A stretch of 37,718 nt of DNA from Clostridiales bacterium (GTDB lineage: Bacteria > Bacillota > Clostridia > Christensenellales > Pumilibacteraceae), in NCBI GenBank assembly GCA_029066805.1, contig JAIEFT010000008.1:1-37718 (forward strand), in the 5' to 3' direction. The position numbers and the translations under genes are program-made. Positions 24,150 through 34,400 of the stretch are shown one piece after another. Below the pieces are notes generated by a model. It saw only the letters and a list, made by a program, of their open reading frames with translations, had not been told where the DNA came from and ran no database searches. Position 1 is the stretch's first letter. The number at the start of each line of letters is the position of its first letter.

Positions 24150-24866
24150 ATGCAATACGATAACAAGTACGACCTTGATCATAACGACTGCCCCGAGTAC
24201 GAAAACGAAACACCGGAAGAGTTTGCTTCCGACTTTGTAGTGGAAACGGACACAGACAGCTACGACGAGTTTACCTCCACACCGGATGAATACTCCGTGT
24301 CGCCGTCCGACGAGCAGGTCTCAACCACCGACCTATCGGATTTGTACGAGTCGGACAGCTACGACAATGAGAGCGAGATCGCTCCGCACCCGACTTGCAA
24401 CGACGACAGCTGCAACATCAACTACGAAACAGCGCAAGATAACGCCAACGACTCTGTATCGAGCAACGCCGAAAACAGCGATAAACCCGTCGAATACGTT
24501 CACTATCCCGATGACGAACAAGCCGCCACGCTCGACGACTGCTACTGCGGCGATACCTGCGGCTGCGGAAGCACCGCACAGGAAAAATGCCAATTGGATG
24601 ACTACGAGATAATTTCCGACGTGCTCGGTTCGGAGAAACAGATCGTCAAGCTTTATTCCACCGCGCTTTGCGAAACTGCGGAAGAGAACTTGCGCGACAT
24701 TATTCGCGACAACTTTACCGAAGCGGCGGCAGACCAGTTTAAGGTGTTCTCCTACATGCAAGAAAACGGCATGTACAAGACCGAACAAGCCTCCGAGGCA
24801 AAGATACTCGAAGCAAAACAGCAGTTCACCCCGCTGTGCAGAAACAACTGCATCAACAATGACTAA
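24150..24866 (+). CDS. CotF-like spore coat protein with acidic Cys-bearing extension
   Basis: 238 residues from the ATG behind AAGGAGA; a longer in-frame ORF back into the preceding gene is rejected. Residues 1-150 are strongly acidic and low complexity (Asp, Glu, Ser, Thr, Asn) with a cysteine cluster CYCGDTCGCG (131-140). Residues 153-227 match the Coat_F helical pattern: 'SDVLGSEKQIVKLYSTALCE', 'NLRDIIRDNF', 'QFKVFSYMQENGMYK'. CotF-type proteins are structural parts of the spore coat. The acidic extension is unusual; the cysteines could cross-link or bind metal (inference). Confidence 0.8.
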   Translation: MQYDNKYDLDHNDCPEYENETPEEFASDFVVETDTDSYDEFTSTPDEYSVSPSDEQVSTTDLSDLYESDSYDNESEIAPHPTCNDDSCNINYETAQDNANDSVSSNAENSDKPVEYVHYPDDEQAATLDDCYCGDTCGCGSTAQEKCQLDDYEIISDVLGSEKQIVKLYSTALCETAEENLRDIIRDNFTEAAADQFKVFSYMQENGMYKTEQASEAKILEAKQQFTPLCRNNCINND

Positions 24867-24870
24867 CACA

Positions 24871-24896
24871 AAAAGCGTCCCGAAGGGCGCTTTTTT
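24871..24896. terminator. Bidirectional terminator
   Basis: AAAAGCGTCCC-GAA-GGGCGCTTTTTT between the converging CotF-like and phosphoribosyltransferase genes; T runs occur at both ends, so it can serve both strands. Confidence 0.85.
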
Positions 24897-24911
24897 AATG
24901 CATTAAGTGAA

Positions 24912-25454
24912 TTACAGCAACGGAATTGTTGCGAGGTATTCCACGCCTTTGCGGTCTTTAGCGTCGCCCTCGGCGAGCACGAACGCACGGCACACAACTT
25001 CCCCGCCCGCCATGGCGACTAACTGCTCGAGTGCGGCGTTGGCAGCGCCCGTACTGATAACGTCGTCTATTATAGCAACGCGCTTGCCCTTGATTAAGTT
25101 CACGTCATGCGCGGAAAGATACAAGTGCTGAACGTCTCCCGTTGTGATTGTTTTGGCTTGAACCTCTATTCCGTCCTGCATGTACAGCTTTTTGCTCTTG
25201 CGCGCTACGGCGTAAAACTTGTGACCTATGTCGCGCGCCACACAGTGCGTAATTTGCAAGCCCTTACTTTCAGCCGTGATAAGCACGTCGGGATCGTACT
25301 TTTTTACCCTTTCGGCAATTTGTTTTGCGCAATGCTCGGTCAATTCGACGTTGCCGTGAAGATTGAAAAACGCAATGTTTATGCCGGACGGCAACGGAAG
25401 TATGGGCAGGTGTTCCTCTCTGCCGCAAATGTCAACGGTGTAAAATTTATCCAT
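24912..25454 (-). CDS. Apt-like phosphoribosyltransferase
   Basis: 180 residues. The type I PRTase signature 'RVAIIDDVISTGAANAALE' (about 125-143) binds PRPP; 'LITAESKGLQITHCVA' and 'YAVARKSKKLYM' match the adenine-phosphoribosyltransferase layout. It should convert a purine base and PRPP to a nucleotide; which base cannot be told. It begins 5 bases after the giant surface-protein stop and may be cotranscribed, though the functional link is unclear. Confidence 0.8.
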   Translation of the reverse strand: MDKFYTVDICGREEHLPILPLPSGINIAFFNLHGNVELTEHCAKQIAERVKKYDPDVLITAESKGLQITHCVARDIGHKFYAVARKSKKLYMQDGIEVQAKTITTGDVQHLYLSAHDVNLIKGKRVAIIDDVISTGAANAALEQLVAMAGGEVVCRAFVLAEGDAKDRKGVEYLATIPLL

Positions 25455-25459
25455 TAGAG

Positions 25460-28400
25460 TTATTCCTCGTTATTATTATCTTCTGTACTATCGTTGTTAT
25501 CGAGTGTTTCGTCGGGGCTTTCCTCGGGAATTTCCGTCCAGTGCGCGTACAGCGTAATATTCTCCGATACGTTGATTATTGCACTATCCTGCTTTGTGCC
25601 ACCCGTTTTTTCCGTGTACCAGCCGTCAAACGTGAAGCCTTCGCGCGTAGGCAAAACGCTCAAATGCAGAGAATAATCTTCGCCTTTTACGACTTTAGCG
25701 TCATACGCGCTATTGCCGGCTACCGTGCCATAATTGGCGTCAAGCGTAACGGTATACTTAGGCGTCCACTGCGCATAAAGCGTTCTGTTCGCCGTAACGG
25801 TAAATTCTTCCGTCACTTTATTTCCGCCGCTAAGCTGTGTGAACCAACCGTCAAAGCGCGAATCCTCGTCTATAAGCACCATATTGACATGCTTGTCGAA
25901 TGTGTCACCTTTTGCAACTTCATAAGAGAATATAACGCTCTTGTCAAAGTTGAGCAGCTTTACGGTGAACAACTGCGTCCAGTGCGCGTACAGTGTAAAG
26001 TCCCTATCGACTTCTATTACGACACCGGTTTTATCCTCGCCGCCTTCTTTCTCGGTAAACCAACCGTCGAATTTATAACCGACGCGCGTAGGCTCAATGC
26101 CCCAATGTAAGGAGAATTCCCCGCCATTAGCAACCTTAGTCGTATATCCGGTGGCGCTATCATGCCCAAACTGTCCGCCGTTTGCAGCGAGCGTTACGGT
26201 GTACATCTGCGTCCAATGCGCGTAAATGGTGACGTCTGCCGTGACGGTGATTTTGGCAGCTGCTTTAGTATTGCCGTCGGCAGCCACGTACCAACCGTCA
26301 AATCTATATCCGGCGCGTGTGGGCGTAATCGAATTGTGAAGCTCGAAATCAGCGCCCTCTTGCACAGGCATAGACCAATTAGTACCGTCGGTGTAGTTTT
26401 CGTTGAGCGTAACGGTAAAGTACTTAATTTGCCACTGAGCAGTCAATGTTATAGTACCGGATAAGTAATTTGTAGGCTGCACAAGCGAACTCGCAACTAT
26501 TGTATTGCCTTCACCGTCCTTCCAACCGACAAAGTCGTATCCGACTTGCGTAGGAGTAGGCAAAGCGCCGTACTGCTTATTGTATTCGACAGTCTTTTTG
26601 TACTCATCGGCAACGGTAACATCGTAATCCAAATTGTATGTGCAAACATTCCAACGTGCGTAAAGCGTATGGTTTTGGGTCGCGGTAACAGTCGTGCTGT
26701 CGTATACTCGCGTGCCGCCTGTTCTTGCTGTATACCAACCACCAAACGTATAACCAACGCGCTTAGGATCGGGCAACTCGCCATACGATGTCTTAAAGTT
26801 GACAACTTTGCTTTCGACACAATCGGTAACATTATCGCCATTTGTATCAAACGCGACAGTGAGGTCATCTATAACGTGTACACGGTAAGAATAAGGCACT
26901 GTAATTGAGTTACGATTGTTGGTTTGGCTGTTGTAAACCGTTAGAGTAACCGTAAATGTAAAGTCTATCTTTTCAGTTGTCTTAAATATGAAATCGAGAT
27001 TGAATCCGTCCGTAAGAGAAGGGCGCACGGAGAAAGGATAAGTACTTATACTTTGCTTATCAAAATTCACAGTTACGTTGTTTCCACTGATTGTAGCGGT
27101 CTTGCCGTCAACCTTTATCTGCGAGAAGTAATCAGACAATCTGCCGCTTGATACCTGTATTTTGACAGACTCGCCGTATTTGTAATCGGACGTCTTATAG
27201 CTCCAAGCGGAAGTAACTTCTTCACTGCTATCTTTTTTGATGTAGATTTCCCTATCATCCGTTGTGTACGCCGCACTAGTCTGAGGGGCTATGACCTTGA
27301 CAGTGTACTCAAGCGTTGTTGAAAGACCTGCAACCGACAATTCAAGAGTGAGCTTTACGGTCTGATCGGCTGATACCGAGCTTGCGTTGAGTCTAACACC
27401 ATCGCCTACGCTGACAGCCGCCAAATATGTGTTACTATCCGATGTTGTGTTAGCAACTGTTGCGTTCTTGACGTTGACGGTAAAGCCCTTGTCGGCAGAC
27501 AGATCGATCAAAACTATTTCGCCCGACTTAACTTCAAAGGCGCTTTCCGTCAACTCTTCGCCTCCGATTTCTGCTTTTACGGTTATTTTTTGCTTGGGAA
27601 CATTGTAAGTAGCCGTGCCGCAATATACTTTGCCGTCGGCGAGCGTAACGACATAATTTACATCGAACGTCTTATTGCCGCTATCGCCGGTCAAATATGC
27701 ACCGTACTCTTTAGCTACGGACAATTCAACGTTTGCGCCTTCGCCCGTGGTTACGGTAACGTAGTCCGCCGCGTCGCCGTCTACGGTGGCAACAACGCTC
27801 TGCACAGTGCCGCTTACGTTGCCCATAATGTCTGACAATGCCGAAAGCGTCAATGTGTTATACTTATTATTGCTCCAAGTAAAGCTCTTGTCCGCCGGTT
27901 TGGTGGGCAATGCAAACGTAATCGTCTTTACGCCCGAAACAGTAACACCCTTGTACGCACCGGACGTGATAAGCGTCTGTACTTCTACTTGCAATTGCTT
28001 TGCTTCGGATAGATCGTTGTTTACAGTCAACTTAGAGCCTTTGGCTACAAAATCCGCCGTGTTGCCGGTGTTGACAATGTGCACATCTACAACGTTGTAC
28101 GTATCGCCGCTCTTTACAAAGCTGTCGCCGTCTGCCGTATTAGGCGCAAATATGCTCTTGAACGCGTCGCTGTTAAAGTCGTAAGTATTTTTGGCATTGC
28201 CGAGCGTAATTTGTGTAACAGCCGTGCTCATCTTGGGCAGTACGCGCACAATTACTTTGTCGGATACGGTTTCGTTTTTATGAACGTCGCTCGTTATAGT
28301 GGCGGTGACCGTTAGCGTGACCGTGCCTCCGGCAGTTACGGTATTATTGATTGTAAGCACGCCGTCGCTAATCGAATAATCTGTGTCGGCAAGCGAAGTG

Positions 28401-31400
28401 CTACTCGCCGCAATGACTATAGTCTTAGTATACGTATAGTCTTGGGCAACATCGTCAAATGTGTAAAGCGAAGAATAATCCCTACTATTGACTTCGCCTG
28501 TCGCTATATCGGCTTTAGCGCTGTCTTTCCATTTGATTGTGGGAAGCGGCACGCCTTTGATAGTAATAGACTTGCTGAGCGTATACGTGTCTGCATAAAC
28601 ACCGCTGCTGACCGTAATCGTTGCCGTAACAAGTACCGTTTGGTCGGTAAGTACGTTTGAATTAGCGGTAAGCACGCCGGTTGTAGCATTGATTGTAGCG
28701 CAAGCATTGGTATCTACCGCGTACGAAACGGTTTTTGTGCCTTGGAAACCGCTTGCGTTGCCGATTGAGAAGCTTGCCGTACCCGCGGGCAAAATCTCCG
28801 TAATATTATTATTTACATTAAGCTCGAAATCGGGCGCGGTAGCGGTAAGCTTAACCGTTTTATCGTCCAAGTAAATTGTTCGACTGCCGATTTGCACAGT
28901 ACCGCCTATGCGTAACGTGGTGGGCTTAGCCGCAGTTACTACAATATATCGAGTCGCATCGGTGCTGCCGGTAGTGTCTGCTATTTTATCCACTTCGCCG
29001 TTTACGACAAGGTTAACTGTGGCCTCGCTCGGAAGTCCGGATATTTCATACTTGAACCTGTACGCAGTTGTCGTAAAATCAATTGCCTGCTCTGTGGCGT
29101 TAAACGCACTATATGAGCTGCCGCCGTTATTTGATACGGACAGCGTAGATTCAACATTATCTCCGTACACAAAGTAATATGTCTTGGAGCTGCGGAACTC
29201 TTCGCCGCCTATCTTGGCGAATACGGTTATAGTAAAGCTACCGCTTGCTTTGCTGTTAAGAGTGACAATTGCTCTGTTTTCGTTGTTAAACTCGGCAATG
29301 CTAATCACACTGTTTGTCGACTCGGCGCGGTACGCAACCGAAACATCGGGAATATCGGACAAAGCAATACTATACGTAGCGTTATCTAATATGGGATGCT
29401 TAGTATTGCCGCTTGCGCTGTCGTATGTGGGAATATTATTGCCGTCCGAAAGCTCGAATTTCGGCGTGTATTCGCCCACCACGTTTACGGTGTAAGTAGC
29501 AGTACTTCCGAACGTGCCGACTTGAGTTATTCCGCTATCGCTTCCGCCGTTGTACACATATACAAGCGTAGCGTTAAGCTCGTATTCTGCTACTTTAGCT
29601 GCCGTGTTGCTTGCAAGCTTTACTGTTTTAACGTCGCCGTCGCTAGTGATTGCAAACAAGCCGTCGGCGGCAAGCAAGTCGTACGTATGCGTAAAACCGT
29701 TATAGCTTTCGATAGTAGGCGTTACAGTCAGCTCGGAATTCTTGTTCAAAAGGTTCAACGAACCGCTATCAACTGCGAATGTCAACGCATTGAACGGGGC
29801 TATAACTATGTTGTAAACATGTTCGACCGTTACACCGGCATATGTAGCTTTAACTACTACAGGGACAGTAGTAACAGTGTTGTTTTTAAGCGCCTTGGGT
29901 TTGAGTACGTATCCCGACACTTCAAGATATGCACTGTCGTCATTATCCTGAAGCGCAATTGCAAAGCTAATGTTGTCGGTAGTCGCGTAATTGACGCCGT
30001 TAAACGCAGTGACCGCTTCGAGTTTTCCGAAAAGGTTGGCTTGAATATAATCGCTTGCACCGTTGTAATAAAGCGTGAGCTTGTTCTCGCTCGCATTAAA
30101 CACGTTTGTATCAACGCCGATGATATTTACGGCGGAAGGCGCTACGGTGTATGTAAGCTTGACTTTAAGCGTGTACGGCTCTCCAGTCTTTTGCTCCGTG
30201 TAATCCGCAAGGTAATAAACAGTACCTGTTATAGCTGTAGGATTTGTTACTTTGATTACGCCGTCGTTAACTGTAATTCCGCTTGCAGCCGTAGTGCAGT
30301 TAAAGTCGGTGTATAATCCGTAATTAGCCTTTTTGCCGCTCTCTACATTGCCAGATCCGTCGTTAACTACGTTAGCCACAAGCGTAAACTCGTCGCTTGC
30401 CGATTCTACTACAATGCCGGCCGACGGGCAGTTCTCTCCCTGCACCTGCATGGGCTTGATAGAGTTTTCACCGTCAAACTCGATATGCGAGGTGAGCGTA
30501 TTTATGACGATCGTGCGAATGTGCTTTTCGCCATTGTATATTACGTTGTCGTACACAAGCCTTAAATAGTAGGTTTTGGTACGGTCTATATTGTTATTTA
30601 TTTCAACTATGTACGACTTTCCACTCTCATCGTTCGCGTCTTGCTTTACGCTTATGCCGTTTGTACACAGCTTGTAATTGCCGTCCTCCAAAACGTAGAC
30701 GCCAAGCACCGTGTTATCCTTTATTGTATCGACGGTGGGCTGAGTATTAGCATTCCCGTCGTTGTATATTACGGATACACCAAGCGACTGTTTGCCGCTA
30801 GACTCACCCGTTACGGTTACAGCGGCGTTTGTGTCTTCCTTAAACGCCAGCTCGTAAATATCGAATGTGACGGTGATGTAAATATCGAGCGTAAATACAT
30901 TATTGGCATTCGTGCCGTTGTACTCGTCGGTAAACGTGAACGTGATTTTTTGGTTGTTAAGCGCAATCACATTGGCGGCGTCGATTTTTATAGTTAATTC
31001 GGAAACGGCTGCTTTAATATTATTTTCCAGCGTCAAACCGTTAACTATACTAGGACAAACAAGCTTAAGCCCCGCGCCCACGTGGTCGTAAGCTATATCG
31101 TAGCCACCGCCGTTGATCGCGACGTAGGTAAAGCCGAGCGTGAGCGACTGTATATCCGACTTGTTGCTAAGAGCGAAGGCATAGCTGTAATTACCCGTAT
31201 TCCCCGCCGTAACGGTGGCAACGTCGGTATTTCCGTTTTTGACGGTAAGTGTATTAAGTCCCGCTTTCACTCTTGCCGTGCATTTGGCATTTTTGCCGTC
31301 GCCTTTATGATTTATAGGCATTGCCTCTATGTTGGTATCGTTTGTTACTTGCTCATCGCCAATTAGCCGAATTACGCATGTGAACACCTTTTCGTTGATG

Positions 31401-34400
31401 TCCTTTACGCCGTCGGAGGGAATTAAAATATACGAATTGGTATCCGGAATCAAATTTCCGCTAACTAATTCAAGATATGACGGCAACGCAAGCTCCAGCG
31501 TTTCAAACGCGGTGTGCGACGGGAGAAGCGTACTGTATTCTACCTTAATATATACCGTAACGGTATACTTATCGGCATTGTTGATAAATCCGCCGAACAG
31601 TAGCTCCGAGACCGAATTATCGCATGCTTCATCACTGAAGAAGCCTATCTTCTTTATTGTTCTGGTTTCGTTGTTTACCACAACGGTAAGCGCATTATCG
31701 GAATTACCGGAAAAGTACACAGTGCCGCCTTCGTAATTTTTGGACGCACCGTCTATTTCGGGCGTTCTATACGTAATGTAATAGTAACGTCCCGATTGCG
31801 GACCGTCGTACGTGATAGGCGTTATACCCGCAGGCAACGAGAACGACGCTTGATCTACAGGCGCGATTTTGCCGTACTTATCCGACTTGCGCTCGACATA
31901 AACAAGATCCTCGCCTATTTTGACAATCGAACAGGCATATATATCGGCGTCAACGTCTTGATTGATCCTAATTTTGAATTCTTTATTTCCTTTATCATTC
32001 GTATCAAACGGAATTACGTCGTCGCGCTCGCAATCGGCATGACTGAACAACGCCACGTCATCTGCCTTGCGCACAAACTTGATTTCCATTCTGTCAATGT
32101 CGTTGGCATTGAATGCCGCGCCGGTATGCTTGCCCTTATATTCGTCTATACTCTTAAACAAAAATTCCAGCTCGACCTCGCCGAAGTTGATACCTACTTG
32201 ACGGCTGTATGCGTATATATCCGTTTTGCAGGTAAGCGTACGACGGTTAACGTCAAACACGTACAGCTCTTTTTCCTTGTGCTTAAACGAAATTGTATTA
32301 TTTTCTTCGTTCCTTGTTTTACTCGTTATCTTTTCGGCGTCCGCGCCAAACTTGATGTTTTCGTTGTAATACAAATCGACATCATTATATGCAAAGTCAG
32401 TAAGCGATGTATTGTACTTGCGCTCCATTTGCACGTCGCTTGACTTCAATTCGGCGGCGGCGTTGCCGTCGCTGCCGTAGCTTACCGTTTTACCATCGAC
32501 GGGAACAACAATTTTGGTGATGGCGTCGATAATATGGATATCCAGTTCGATTTGGGCAATTGTACCGCCGGTGACGTTGAGAACATCGAACTTGATTGTA
32601 GCTTGCTTGACTTCGCTAGAAACTTGAGTATCAGTGAACGAAAAAGCTTTTGCGGTGGTATTCCAAGAAAAACCGCTGTTATTTGAAATTGTCGGAACAA
32701 AGCTTCCCGTTTTTGTTGATATTTCAAAGTACGATTTGTCAGCAACAATAAGCTTTTTGACGTTTTCGGGAGTGATAAGCTCGAGAATTGTGTCTTTGGC
32801 TTGCCGCTGAACGTACAGCGTAGCCTTTTTGTCGGAATTGCGCACATAATTGCCCGCGACTTCGCCGTCGTTTGTGACTGCTTTAATTCCGTCGTCAAAG
32901 TCAACAACCTTTGCTGTTGTCGCGCATTCCATGATCTTAAATGACGCGGAAATATCGGCGGGAACGTCCAACTTGTTCAAACTGTTATCAGCTCCTGTGT
33001 CGTACAAGTACGAACCTTCCTTGACAAAGCGGAACACGGCAGAACCGTCGTCGTCCTTTTTTACCTTAACATCAAAATCAAGCGTAGCTGCATACTGTGA
33101 GTTATTACCGCTGCTGACCTTTTTGACAATTTCTTTATACGTTGCCTTATATACCGTATCGGGGGCAAGTGTTTTGTCGTCGCCCTTGAGCTTGACTTCC
33201 AATTCGTCCTCGTCAAACTTGAGCGTGTACGCATTGTTGAGACAGCCGTTTTCCTGCAACGTTTCGGGCTTAACGTCGTTTGCGACAAAAGTATATGTAA
33301 CGGAAACGGTATAGGTTTTGCCCGTGCCTGCGTCTATCGCAAGATTGTTGCCTTCGTATGTGGTTTTGTCATCGATTAACTTGAGAGACGCTCCCGTCGT
33401 CTGCGCAACTATGCGGACAGGCACTTCTACCTTTGCTCCAGCACTGCCCGGGCGCGTGTCCGTAAGAGTGAGCTTGCACTTAACTACTCCGCCGCTCAAC
33501 CCCGAAAGCCCTGTCGGACAAAGCTTTACATTTCCGGTAGCAGAAGCCCCGCCGTTTACAGTAAGCACACTTGTATCCGAAGATTCGACTTTGATATACT
33601 GATACCAATTATCGATTATTTTGTCGCCTGCGTATTGTATGTTGGCAGGGTTGACCATTACGTGCCTGAATATCTCGTTGTACGTAACGGTTTTGTTGTA
33701 CGGCAGCATAAGCTCGAAATCCGCGCTGCTCTGCAAAATCTTTCTGTTACCGCTCTGCACTTTGAGCGATGCGTCTTGGCTTAACTCGGCTCTGATCTTT
33801 GCCGGATCGACAAGCGTAGCGTTACCACTGGTGAGAACACCGCCCATAAACTCCGCGTCTACTACAGGTTTGTTAAAAACAAACATAGTATCCACATATT
33901 TGCTTACGGTATTGGATTCTACTTTTACTTTGATCGTTTTGGTTATGTCTTCGCAGTCCGCATTGTTTACGTTTGCCTTGAGTATAATTTCAACATAACT
34001 GTTGTTGGTGCTGCCGTTTGCCGTAAAGTAGAAATCTGTCGGAGTAATACTATCCTCGTGGATAGTTATGTATTTGCTGTCGGCAGGGTTTTTGAGCGCT
34101 ACGGATACGTCACCTGTGTTTTTGCTGTCGCCTATATCGACGCAAGTGAGCTTGGCGTATTCGTTTGACGTCGCATTATATTTGCCGGTTTGGTTAAAGT
34201 TTACACGGAACGACTTGTTGTTGTCGGTCTGTGCCATGGTGTAGTACGGAACGGTCAATTCCAAAACCTTGTCGTACGTGTCGTCCTTGACCGTATGCAT
34301 ATTGCCGGAAACGCCGTACTGCTTTACCTGAATATCCACCGCGCCTTGATTGACTATGGTGAACTCTATTTTTTGCGACGATTCCACGTGCGACGCAGCG

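Noticed and set aside
24333..24869. 178-codon minus-strand frame opposite the CotF-like gene
   Set aside because: Its Val/Leu/Arg-rich translation mirrors the acidic codons of the real gene, and a terminator blocks entry from the right.
25529..26858. Possible CRISPR or recent tandem repeat array
   Set aside because: The repeats are protein-level InlB-type units, diverged in DNA and without spacers.
29396..30316. 306-codon open frame on the plus strand inside the giant gene
   Set aside because: Cys/Arg/Val-rich composition typical of an antisense shadow, no ribosome binding site, and the giant frame is uninterrupted.
31796..32443. 215-codon open frame on the plus strand inside the giant gene
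   Set aside because: Antisense shadow without motifs or ribosome binding site.
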